DNA of 64,000 nucleotides from Paenibacillus hunanensis. GTDB taxonomy: Bacteria > Bacillota > Bacilli > Paenibacillales > Paenibacillaceae. Below the pieces are notes generated by a model, which did no database searches, was not told where the DNA came from, and saw nothing but the letters and a program-made list of their open reading frames with translations. The stretch's first letter is position 1; each line of letters begins with the position of its first letter. The position numbers and the translations under genes were made by a program. Below, piece after piece: positions 56,315 to 64,000 of this stretch. The stretch spans positions 124,001-188,000 of the forward strand of contig NZ_BMMB01000003.1 of the NCBI RefSeq assembly GCF_014645615.1, in the 5' to 3' direction.

Positions 56315-58186
56315 GTGGCATTAATTCCGTTAAACTGTCCTAATTGCAACGGAAAAATTGAATATAAACAGGATGAGGTTTTAAAGTGTCCCTATTGTGG
56401 AACAGAGCTTTTGCTGGAACAGAACAAGGTCTATTATGTCGATCAAACGATTAATCATTATCATGGCGCAACACCTCAAGCTAAGGCAGCCCCTTCATTA
56501 ACTATTCCCGTAAGGCTGTTGCTCATTCTGGTCATGCTTATGATCGTCGGTACAGGAGCATATGTGTATTATTTGATGAAAGATACGTCTCCTCAGACAG
56601 TAGCGAACGAGTCAGTACGGACGATGCCAGAGAGCGAGGTGCTGCTATCCTTTTTACGTGATATTTTCCATAAAGGCTCTGCTGCGCCTACTGAAGCAGA
56701 ATTGGCTCGTATTCGTTATTTGAGCGTAGACTATTCAGAAGATAAGCAGTGGCAATTTACATATAGCTTTGCCGATCCTTTCAGTGATGAAAAAGCTGAA
56801 AAGATCACCTATGTCACACAGGACAAAAAACTCAATGGCGAGCGAATCGATCAGCGAGATTTCGAGGCATTCACCGGGCTGACCTCATTGAATTTCAACG
56901 GAACCTATGAAATCTCTCAATCTGATCAGACGACATTTGCCCATATCCCCGGGCTTAAAAGCTATGGTGGTGCGTTTAACGAATCATTTAGCCAGTTTTC
57001 CGGTTATTTTGGCGACAAATCGAAGATTACAGCGTTATCCACACAGCTTCGTAGCAATCGTGAGGTAGCATTACTGCTGGAATTCCCTAATTTACATTCC
57101 TTATCCATTACGTATGTGGACGAATCGGTTACGGATCTCCAGTCACTGAACAAGCTGCCCCTTCAATCGCTATCACTTACCTTTGTGAATGATCTGGGCT
57201 GGGTATCGTCGATGAATGGATTAACGTCTCTGTCCATCGAGCATAGCGATGCGACAGATCTGCAACCGCTGTTTGCGTTGACACAGCTCCAACATCTTCG
57301 ACTATCCTTTTTAACGAATGTGAAGTCGATCAACTTTGTACAAAATATGCCTGTATTGCAAACACTTGATATGAACAATGTAAACTTTTCCAGTCTGAAG
57401 CCTTTAGAAGGTAAAGGCTCGATTACAACACTCCATCTTTCATCCTTAAATAAGCTTGGCTCAGTAAAATTGATTAACAGCCTATCTTCACTGCGTGACT
57501 TATCGTTATCCGGTTACTATGAACATGCAGACTCTCTCACCTTACCGCTTGCTACCAAAGTAGAGATTCCAGGGTCATTTCTTAGTGGGCTAAAAGCACC
57601 CGTAGCAACCGAGCTTACGATCCGTGGTGCAAGTGGAGACTTGAAGCTAGCCATGCTACAGAAATTTCCGAAGCTAAAGCAGCTCTCCTTATGGGAAACC
57701 AGTGAAATCACGGGGCTTCAAGCGCTCGATGCACTGCCTTCGCTTCAAACATTGAGCATTTACGATAGCTCATTATTTTCGGAGACGGATGCTTTATTTC
57801 GTTTGAAGCATGTAACATCGTTAACCTGTAGTGAATGCAGACTGAATATTAAACAGTCAACCGCTCCAACGAATAACACACTTGAACAGCTGACCTTAGA
57901 CAAGCCTTATTTTAGTCTAAACAATGATTCGGTCACCGACATTGACGAGGCAACACCGTATCTGGCGAATATGACGGCTTTGCGTTCCTTTACTTTGCAG
58001 GATAGTAATCTGGCTTCACTGGCATTCATGAGCAATTGGCGAGCTGTGGAGGAGCTTCATCTGGAGAATAATGCAATCTCCAATGTGGAGACGTTAACCA
58101 ATCTACCCCATCTTGAACGAGTGTACCTTACCGGCAATTCGTTGCAAAATAAGTCGGTGCTCGGTAGCAATGTACAGGTATATTAA
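56315..58186 (+). CDS. Zinc-ribbon, membrane-anchored leucine-rich-repeat protein
   Basis: 623 residues. The N-terminus has two CxxC knuckles, CPNC (8-11) and CPYC (25-28), forming a zinc ribbon, then one membrane helix (about 63-85). The remainder contains many repeats of the leucine-rich type (for example LPLQSLSLTFVNDLGWVSSM, LTQLQHLRLSFLTNVKSI, VEELHLENNAISNVETLTNLPHLERVYLTGN). The ribbon should be cytoplasmic and the repeats outside. No enzyme motif; a surface-recognition role is possible. The GTG at 56315 follows AAGGAGG by 8 bases; a longer frame from 56207 lacks a ribosome site. Confidence 0.8.
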   Translation: MALIPLNCPNCNGKIEYKQDEVLKCPYCGTELLLEQNKVYYVDQTINHYHGATPQAKAAPSLTIPVRLLLILVMLMIVGTGAYVYYLMKDTSPQTVANESVRTMPESEVLLSFLRDIFHKGSAAPTEAELARIRYLSVDYSEDKQWQFTYSFADPFSDEKAEKITYVTQDKKLNGERIDQRDFEAFTGLTSLNFNGTYEISQSDQTTFAHIPGLKSYGGAFNESFSQFSGYFGDKSKITALSTQLRSNREVALLLEFPNLHSLSITYVDESVTDLQSLNKLPLQSLSLTFVNDLGWVSSMNGLTSLSIEHSDATDLQPLFALTQLQHLRLSFLTNVKSINFVQNMPVLQTLDMNNVNFSSLKPLEGKGSITTLHLSSLNKLGSVKLINSLSSLRDLSLSGYYEHADSLTLPLATKVEIPGSFLSGLKAPVATELTIRGASGDLKLAMLQKFPKLKQLSLWETSEITGLQALDALPSLQTLSIYDSSLFSETDALFRLKHVTSLTCSECRLNIKQSTAPTNNTLEQLTLDKPYFSLNNDSVTDIDEATPYLANMTALRSFTLQDSNLASLAFMSNWRAVEELHLENNAISNVETLTNLPHLERVYLTGNSLQNKSVLGSNVQVY

Positions 58187-58212
58187 TTGTTACTCACCAG
58201 CATAAACGTAAT

Positions 58213-58241
58213 AATAGCCACTCATCCAATGAGTGGCTATT
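58213..58241. terminator. Bidirectional terminator between LRR gene and fhs
   Basis: Perfect 13-bp stem AATAGCCACTCAT / ATGAGTGGCTATT with a 3-base loop; serves convergent genes. Confidence 0.85.
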
Positions 58242-58287
58242 TCTGTATGATTATATAGGTTCAGCTAGTTTATACTACTCTAGCTTA

Positions 58288-59934
58288 TTAAAACAATCCA
58301 TCAATCGTTCCACCTGCATCGATGTGCATGCGCTCTGCGGCAGGCACCCTTGGTAGTCCTGGCATCGTCATCGTATTGCCAGTTTCCACGACAACAAAGC
58401 CTGCTCCTGCCGATAAGGAAACGCGAGTAACCTGAATCGTGAACCCGGTAGGCGCACCCAGTAATCGCGGTTGATCGGTGAAGGAATATGGTGTCTTCGC
58501 CATACAGACTGGCAAATGACCGAATCCCTGTGCCTCCAGCTGCTCCAGTGTACGGCGCGCAGCAGGCGCATAGGCAGCACCCTCTCCACCGTAGATGGAG
58601 GTAATAATTTGTTCAATTTTACTTTCAAGGGAGCATTCATCTTCATATAATGGCGTAAAGGCTTGTGGTGCGGTTTCCAGCAGATGTAGTAATCGGTGTG
58701 CCATCGCTTCGCCGCCTGCGCTTCCCTCTGCCCATACATGCGATATCTCGGCTGGAACGCCCAGTCTACTGCATTCCTCTTGAATCAATGCCAGCTCCTC
58801 TTCGGTATCGCCCGTAAAATGATTAATTGCAACCATAACCGGTACGCCAAATGATTGCAGATTACGCACATGGCGACGCAAATTTGCCATTCCATTTTGT
58901 AAAGTTGTTATTTCGTTCACGCCTGCCGAATCGGTAGACGACTCCATGGTGCCAGTCTGTCCATTATATTTGAGCGCCTTTACCGTTACGACCAGTACAG
59001 CGGCGGATGGCGTCAGCCCGGATTGCCTGCATTTAATATTGAAAAACTTCTCGGCTCCCAGCTCGGCACCAAAGCCAGCCTCCGTCACGACAATGTCAGC
59101 CAGCTTGAGCGCCGTCTTCGTACCGATTACACTGCTACAGCCATGAGCAATATTCGCAAATGGTCCTCCATGCAAAATAACCGGCGTGCCTTCGATCGTC
59201 TGTACCAGATTGGGCTTGATCGCATCACGCAGCAAGATTGCCATTCCTTCCACTGCCTTTAAGTCACTGGCAGTGACAGGTGCGCCATCATAGGAATAGC
59301 CGATGATGATACGAGCCAGACGCTCTTTCAAATCCGCCATATGCTCACTCAGACAGAGAATCGCCATCACCTCTGAGGCTGAGGTGATCAGATAGCCGCT
59401 CTCTCGTACCTCACCATTTCCACTACCCAGTCCGGTTACAATGCTTCGCAGGCTGCGATCATTCATATCTACGGTTCGCTTCCAGGTGATTCTTTTCGGA
59501 TCAATCCGCAGCTCATTGCCATGATACAGGTGATTATCGATCATCGCAGCGAGCAGATTATGCGCACTCGATATCGCATGAATATCGCCCGTAAAATGCA
59601 GATTAATATCGTCTGCGGGTACAATCTGCGCTCGTCCACTGCCTGTAGCTCCACCCTTCATTCCAAAACAAGGGCCTAGCGAAGGCTCACGCAGTGCTGC
59701 AATCGCTCGTACACCCAGCGCATGAAGAGATTGGGAAAGCCCGATCGATGTTAATGTTTTGCCTTCACCAGACGGAGTCGGATTGATCGCCGTCACAAGC
59801 ACCAGCTTCCCATTCGGCTGATCACGTAATTGCTCTATCAGCTCAGGCTCTAGCTTTGCCTTATATTTGCCATACGGTTCTATGTAGTCTGTGTCGATTC
59901 CTGTCTGCCTCGCAATTTCGATAATTGGCTTCAT
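58288..59934 (-). CDS. fhs: Formate-tetrahydrofolate ligase
   Basis: 548 residues. ATP loop TPSGEGKT, and family signatures EPSLGPCFGMKGGATGSGRAQIVP, DINLHFTGDIHAI and GGPFANIAHGCSS are intact. It joins formate to tetrahydrofolate with ATP, feeding one-carbon metabolism. Length is typical. A promoter lies upstream; AGGAGG is 12 bases from the ATG. Confidence 0.97.
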   Translation of the reverse strand: MKPIIEIARQTGIDTDYIEPYGKYKAKLEPELIEQLRDQPNGKLVLVTAINPTPSGEGKTLTSIGLSQSLHALGVRAIAALREPSLGPCFGMKGGATGSGRAQIVPADDINLHFTGDIHAISSAHNLLAAMIDNHLYHGNELRIDPKRITWKRTVDMNDRSLRSIVTGLGSGNGEVRESGYLITSASEVMAILCLSEHMADLKERLARIIIGYSYDGAPVTASDLKAVEGMAILLRDAIKPNLVQTIEGTPVILHGGPFANIAHGCSSVIGTKTALKLADIVVTEAGFGAELGAEKFFNIKCRQSGLTPSAAVLVVTVKALKYNGQTGTMESSTDSAGVNEITTLQNGMANLRRHVRNLQSFGVPVMVAINHFTGDTEEELALIQEECSRLGVPAEISHVWAEGSAGGEAMAHRLLHLLETAPQAFTPLYEDECSLESKIEQIITSIYGGEGAAYAPAARRTLEQLEAQGFGHLPVCMAKTPYSFTDQPRLLGAPTGFTIQVTRVSLSAGAGFVVVETGNTMTMPGLPRVPAAERMHIDAGGTIDGLF

Positions 59935-59974
59935 ATGAAAAATAAACCTCCTGTGCTATGCTTATTTCTCTGGT

Positions 59975-60003
59975 ATTATCCGGCATCGCCCTTGCGTTTG
60001 CAA
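59975..60003 (-). promoter_or_regulatory. Promoter of fhs
   Basis: TTGCAA (60003-59998), 17-base spacer, GATAAT (59980-59975) on the minus strand. No THF riboswitch was recognised in the short leader. Confidence 0.5.
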
Positions 60004-60229
60004 CCAAACGGCAGGGTGTTTGCGCTTTTGTCACATCTACTATGTAAAATAACGTCGAATCTTGCTATAATCTATGACTGCCGATGATTTGTAGCTAACT
60101 TTTCTAAGAGACTATACAATTATTGCTAAGAATATACAGGCATTTGACCGAACTATACTATATAGTGTGAATCATTTGAAATCACGAGATAAAGAACAAT
60201 GGAAAAGCATGGTCGAGGGAGTGGAACGC

Positions 60230-61873
60230 ATGGACAAAGATATGAATGAAATACCTCCGCTTCTTGCTCTGGCTCTGGATGCGATCGAAGATTTTGTGTA
60301 CGTTATGCGTGTGCATAATGAGCAATTTTATTACAGCTATGTGAATCGTTCGGCTGCAAAATTCAGCGGTGTGAGAACTGAACATATGGGAAAGACATTT
60401 TTTGAATGCTATGCCCATGAGCCGGAAATGGCACATTATCTGCACAATAAGTACATGAAGGCTTTATCAGCCGGGCAAAGCACGCGCTTTGAGGACGGAA
60501 ACGTGCTGCCTAACGGTAATTTGAGTGGAGAAAGCATTATCTCTCCCTTGCGTGGACCGGATCAGCGTATTACTCACCTGATCTGTGTTACACGAGATTA
60601 TACCGAACGTAGCCGCTATGAGGAGAAGCTAAAGTTTTACGCGTACTATGATGAATTAACACATTTGTTTAATCGGCGCTTTTTGTATGAGTATACGCTC
60701 AAGAAAGGCACCTTGTTTTTGCTGAACATCGATAATTTTAAAAGCATCAATGATATGATGGGTCACGAAAGTGGAGACGCTTTGCTCATTCAGGCTGCCG
60801 CACGAATCAAGCAGCAGTTTACGGATGGTGAGATCATTTGCCGCCTTGGTAGCGATGAATTTCTCGTTGTCTGCCAGAATAGTGAACGCTCGCCCTATCA
60901 GACCGCTCAAATGATGCTACGAGCGCTAAGCGGCCCTTTTATTCTAAAGGATCGTGAGGTTAAAATTACCGCTAGCATCGGTATCGCTCCACTAACACAG
61001 GATATGAACACCCAGACCGCACTACGTCACGCCGATATCGCTCTCCATTATGCCAAAGGACAGGGACGCAGTCGTTATCATATCTTCGACACCTCTCTTC
61101 GCTATGAACAGATTGTACGGTTCCATCATGAGCTTGCGCTCAATCATTGTTTGGAACGAGATGAGCTCCAGCTGTTATATCAACCGATTTACAGTACAGA
61201 AAAGAATCGAGTGGTCATTGTGGAAGCTCTGTTACGCTGGTACAAGGATCATCAGCAGCTTGTATCGCCTGCCGAATTCATCCCTGTTGCAGAAGAAACC
61301 GGCTTGATCATTCCGATTGGTGACTGGGTCATTCGCCAGGTCTGCCGCGATTTGCCACTACTTCAACGTAAATATGGCAACCGGATACGCATTGCTGTTA
61401 ATATTTCTCGGATTCAGCTGGATGATCCGGATTTCATTTACAGATTGAATCAGATTTTAGCGGAGGAGCAGGTCGATGCTAGCTATATTGATCTGGAAAT
61501 TACCGAAAGTGTAGCAACCAGCAATGCGGTAGAAGAGCAATCCTCCCTTCTCAAGCTACGCGATCAGGGATACACGATTTCTTTGGATGACTTTGGTACA
61601 GGATATTCTTCGCTTAGCATGCTTACCCGTCTTCCTATCGATAAAATTAAAATTGATCGGTCATTTGTAACTCAGATGAATCCACCCGTGCTCAAGGCGT
61701 TAATCACGATGGCAGAAGCATTGAACTTGCAAGTCGTAGCAGAAGGAATTGAAGATCAAGAGCAATGGGATCGACTGGTAGAACTCGGATATAAGGAGTT
61801 TCAGGGTTACTGGTTCAGCTATCCGATGCCAGCTTGTAATCTACCGGATCTGGATCATCTATCTCCTGCCTAG
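60230..61873 (+). CDS. PAS-GGDEF-EAL protein (c-di-GMP turnover)
   Basis: 547 residues: PAS-like sensor (about 10-135), GGDEF domain (about 150-300) and EAL domain (about 315-545). The EAL part keeps the catalytic motifs VEALLRW, EITES, DDFGTGYSS and KIDRSFV, so c-di-GMP hydrolysis is expected. The GGDEF motif is GSDEF, with Ser in place of the second Gly; cyclase activity is doubtful and the domain may bind GTP as regulator. No membrane segment. The ATG at 60230 has GAGGGAG 8 bases upstream; a GTG at 60167 would extend it by 21 residues. Confidence 0.88.
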   Translation: MDKDMNEIPPLLALALDAIEDFVYVMRVHNEQFYYSYVNRSAAKFSGVRTEHMGKTFFECYAHEPEMAHYLHNKYMKALSAGQSTRFEDGNVLPNGNLSGESIISPLRGPDQRITHLICVTRDYTERSRYEEKLKFYAYYDELTHLFNRRFLYEYTLKKGTLFLLNIDNFKSINDMMGHESGDALLIQAAARIKQQFTDGEIICRLGSDEFLVVCQNSERSPYQTAQMMLRALSGPFILKDREVKITASIGIAPLTQDMNTQTALRHADIALHYAKGQGRSRYHIFDTSLRYEQIVRFHHELALNHCLERDELQLLYQPIYSTEKNRVVIVEALLRWYKDHQQLVSPAEFIPVAEETGLIIPIGDWVIRQVCRDLPLLQRKYGNRIRIAVNISRIQLDDPDFIYRLNQILAEEQVDASYIDLEITESVATSNAVEEQSSLLKLRDQGYTISLDDFGTGYSSLSMLTRLPIDKIKIDRSFVTQMNPPVLKALITMAEALNLQVVAEGIEDQEQWDRLVELGYKEFQGYWFSYPMPACNLPDLDHLSPA

Positions 61874-61953
61874 TATTGCGATCAGCTCTGTCATATGACT
61901 GTGACGAGCATAGATATACACACATAGACGATAGGGTCGAATCTACAGGTAAC

Positions 61954-61992
61954 CCAAAAAGCTGCCGCGACAGGACGCGAGCAGCTTTTTGG
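61954..61992 (+). terminator. Terminator after the GGDEF-EAL gene
   Basis: Perfect 12-bp stem CCAAAAAGCTGC / GCAGCTTTTTGG with extra inner CGCG pairs. It may also serve the convergent gene. Confidence 0.8.
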
Positions 61993-62093
61993 TCATGCAG
62001 ATCGATTCGCTGGAACCGTCCTGCTATATGAATATTGATATCTCATGCGATGCGATCATAGGTTTAATGCACTAATGATCGTTCGAGGTACGA

Positions 62094-63107
62094 TTATTGT
62101 ACGTTAATATTCCAATCGGTTACGGTCAGCTTACCGCTACCGCTCATCACATCGGTACCGAAGGTTACACCACTAATATAATCGCCTGTAGTCATCAGCT
62201 CATTGCGATCCAGCAGATTTTTCACAAAATCAGTCAGATTCAGTGAGATCATATCTGTATTCGCTGTGCGTACAAACGTATACGTTACATTATCATTCAT
62301 ATTAGCGGAGGTTACCGTATTATCGCTGCTACTTGTGCTGCGATATACATTCCAGTTCGAACCGCCAATGCTCACCATATCGATCCATTGACCCCATGCA
62401 CCCATATCGGTCGCCATCATGTTATCCATATCGCTCGACGTCATCGCAGTATTACCAGTGAATACATTCGTACCTGTGCTTGTTTCTGTACGATTCGACA
62501 TATCAGAGGCATCCATCATGCCTGTATCATCAGTCATAGCTGGATTAGCCGAGGTTGATGTGATTACCTTGATAGTTGCTTTTGGTGCTGTTTCCATGCC
62601 TGCCTGCTGTGTATTGTGAATATACAGTGTATAGCCCGTTGCATAATCACCAGTTACATCGGCTGTGGAATAGGCTACAGATGTATCGATATTTTTCATT
62701 TGACTGCTACGACTGGAGGTGCTGTTACGTGAGTTGTCACGGAACACGTCTACTGGCATATTGCCTGCTCCTTCATAGCCGTTTGTCCAGTGCCAGCCAT
62801 AAGAGATGGCTGGTGAGGATTGAAGTCCTGTCGCATCGGCTGGGTAAGCCCATTTATATCCAAAGGAGTTCGCATTGTCATAGAAAATCGATTGTCCGTT
62901 TGTCATGCTTTGATCGGAAGAAATCATGCTGCCTGTGTTACCTGCCCAGCCCGTATTGGACAGATACGTGTTGCTGTTCAGACTGAAGCTGCCTGTTGTT
63001 TCTGTATTTTCCTCGGCAAATGCTGCGCCAGGAATCAACAGCGATGCTGCAAGTGTCATAGAAGCAAGTGCACAAATCGGTTTTTTCAAATTCGATTTCT
63101 TAGTCAT
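62094..63107 (-). CDS. Secreted GH12-like protein, probably not catalytic
   Basis: 337 residues with a signal peptide (ending about AAFA, 29). The beta-sandwich pattern resembles GH12 endoglucanase/xyloglucanase: YGWHWTNGYEGAGNMPVDVF, GYTLYIHNT, GAWGQWIDMVSIGGSNWNVYRS, YTFVRTANTDMISLNLTDFVKNLL and GVTFGTDVMSGSGKLTVTDWNI. The place of the acid/base glutamate reads GTD (usual GTEP), and the nucleophile strand (EIMIW in GH12) reads KATIKVI. A Met/Asp/Ser/Thr-rich insert (about 195-245, DMDNMMATDMG) is unusual. The ATG at 63107 follows GGAGGG by 8 bases. By-eye family assignment, not certain. Confidence 0.65.
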   Translation of the reverse strand: MTKKSNLKKPICALASMTLAASLLIPGAAFAEENTETTGSFSLNSNTYLSNTGWAGNTGSMISSDQSMTNGQSIFYDNANSFGYKWAYPADATGLQSSPAISYGWHWTNGYEGAGNMPVDVFRDNSRNSTSSRSSQMKNIDTSVAYSTADVTGDYATGYTLYIHNTQQAGMETAPKATIKVITSTSANPAMTDDTGMMDASDMSNRTETSTGTNVFTGNTAMTSSDMDNMMATDMGAWGQWIDMVSIGGSNWNVYRSTSSSDNTVTSANMNDNVTYTFVRTANTDMISLNLTDFVKNLLDRNELMTTGDYISGVTFGTDVMSGSGKLTVTDWNINVQ

Positions 63108-63709
63108 AATTAGTCCCTCCAATGATGTTGTTTGTTTGTTGTTATGAGAGATCGATATACATTCCAACGAGACGTACATGGTCATTCAATTATACTGTAT
63201 CTTAAAAAAGCACAGTAATTGCCATCTACTCAGCCTATTGTAGAAATACTGCTATATATACTGAGTGAGCGCAAACTTGCCGTTCTGGTATGCGTCCCTA
63301 TGACCGGGCAAAACTACCCATGCATTGCACGACATGATCCGTTCCGGCTCTGATCAGACCGAAGATCGTGAAGCGGCACTGCCACAATTATGTAGCCCAG
63401 CACACTTACGCTCCCAGTTTAACTTTCCAATCGTATATCGATGTTCCCAGATATTATTTACCCACCCTTTCATCAGTACTAACTACTTTTACCAAAATCA
63501 TTTCAGAAATTTCCAACTTATGTCACAAGGTACATGGATATAGGCATCACTGTATGCGTCCTTTTATCATATGCTTATACTTTTAATCATCCTATTGTAG
63601 ATAGTAAAATATAGCTACTCATTAAAAAGCCGTATCAGATAGATGGCATAATTGCACATCCGTCCGATACGGCTTTTAGCATAGACTGCGTCACAGCTGA
63701 CATACTTGC
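63108..63709. other. Intergenic region with a GC-richer block
   Basis: Upstream region of the GH12-like gene and the 3' flank of the GGDEF gene. Bases about 63265-63415 are less AT-rich than the surroundings and could fold, but match no RNA family I know. The terminator at 63625-63677 belongs to the GGDEF gene. Confidence 0.45.
63625..63677 (-). terminator. Terminator after the last GGDEF gene
   Basis: AAAAGCCGTATC / GATACGGCTTTT stem, then a T run on the minus strand. Confidence 0.8.
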
Positions 63710-64000
63710 TTACTGTTGTTCTGGTAGCTCGATTGCCGCAACAGGCTCTCTATACACGGTAGTGCGGTTGCGACCTTCCCGTTTGGACATGTACAGTGCT
63801 TCATCTGCCCGGGTAATCAGTTCCTCAGGAAACCTGCCCTGCTCAGGGAAGTCTACAATACCGAGGGAGATGGTGATGCACTCACCAGATGGGCTAGGTG
63901 TGTTGCTAACCATATGGCGAAGGCGCTCTGCTACAAAATAAGCACGCTCCTTGTTCGCTCCGCGCAATAGAATACCCAGCTCTTCACCGCCATAACGGAA
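63710..64000 (-). CDS. Diguanylate cyclase, C-terminal part (cut by window edge)
   Basis: About 96 C-terminal residues are visible; the frame is open at the edge. It starts inside the active-site strand, FRYGGEELGILL (GGEEL form of GGDEF), and continues to ISLGIVDFP and ITRADEALYMSKREGRNRTTVY, the usual end of a GGDEF domain. The sensory part lies outside the window. Third c-di-GMP protein of the window. Confidence 0.88.
   Translation of the reverse strand, partial: FRYGGEELGILLRGANKERAYFVAERLRHMVSNTPSPSGECITISLGIVDFPEQGRFPEELITRADEALYMSKREGRNRTTVYREPVAAIELPEQQ

Noticed and set aside
63280-63330. Suspected c-di-GMP (GEMM) riboswitch near GGDEF and GH12-like genes
   Set aside because: Partial words such as GGGCAAA and GGGACGCA occur on opposite strands and the rest of the consensus is absent.

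Overview
The window looks like chromosome from a Bacillales bacterium of the Paenibacillus type. Supporting signs are strong AGGAGG-like ribosome sites, GTG and TTG starts, bacillithiol genes (yojF-bshB2), a YesM/YesN-type two-component system, CcpA cre-like sites, many secreted glycan-active proteins, and close resemblance of many products to Bacillus proteins (YvgN, YeeI, CoaA, CysJI). No rRNA, tRNA, insertion sequence, prophage or CRISPR array was seen. The species assignment is inference.

Layout. 1-9.9 kb: a cut DinB gene, an Rrf2 regulator with a thioredoxin-reductase-like flavoprotein sharing a 14-bp site, a hexanucleotide microsatellite, a Nudix hydrolase, a YeiL-like Crp/Fnr regulator with palindromes beside a GNAT and a DMT transporter gene, a small kinase, a UbiD decarboxylase, a second DinB protein and a metallo-beta-lactamase-fold hydrolase. 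10-14 kb: a YebC-family protein, an ABC-F protein and, across a small unknown gene, a truncated copy of that ABC-F gene with a damaged Walker A and a copied promoter. 14-24 kb: a sugar module with a ChvE-like binding protein, GguA-like ATPase and GguB-like permease, preceded by an operon of sensor binding protein, YesM-type kinase, YesN-type regulator and a second lipoprotein binding protein; between them lie a large imperfect inverted repeat and a vestige of another binding-protein gene. 24-34 kb: isochorismatase-fold hydrolase, sulfite reductase cysJI, an AlaX editing protein with a GNAT enzyme, a chemoreceptor and an aldo/keto reductase.

34-47 kb: acyltransferase, LLM flavoprotein, TPR-GGDEF protein, pantothenate kinase, a DUF423 protein, a large secreted multidomain protein, an AI-2E family permease, and a pair made of an FAH-family hydrolase and a rhamnose mutarotase. 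47-64 kb: yojF-bshB2, a secreted rhamnogalacturonan-acetylesterase-like enzyme, a MarR/Pip-permease/UspA operon controlled from a 35-bp near-perfect palindrome, a second UspA, a GH127 arabinofuranosidase-like enzyme, a zinc-ribbon/membrane/leucine-rich-repeat protein, fhs, a PAS-GGDEF-EAL protein, a secreted GH12-like protein apparently lacking the catalytic glutamates, and the end of another GGDEF protein.

Taken together, cre-like sites before the ChvE, RhaM/FAH, acetylesterase and GH127 genes suggest a scattered plant cell-wall sugar (arabinose, rhamnose, pectin) programme under carbon catabolite control. The least conventional parts are the decaying ABC-F duplicate, the scarred 18.2-18.9 kb interval and the GH12-like protein. 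No complete undescribed defence or mobile system was recognised.
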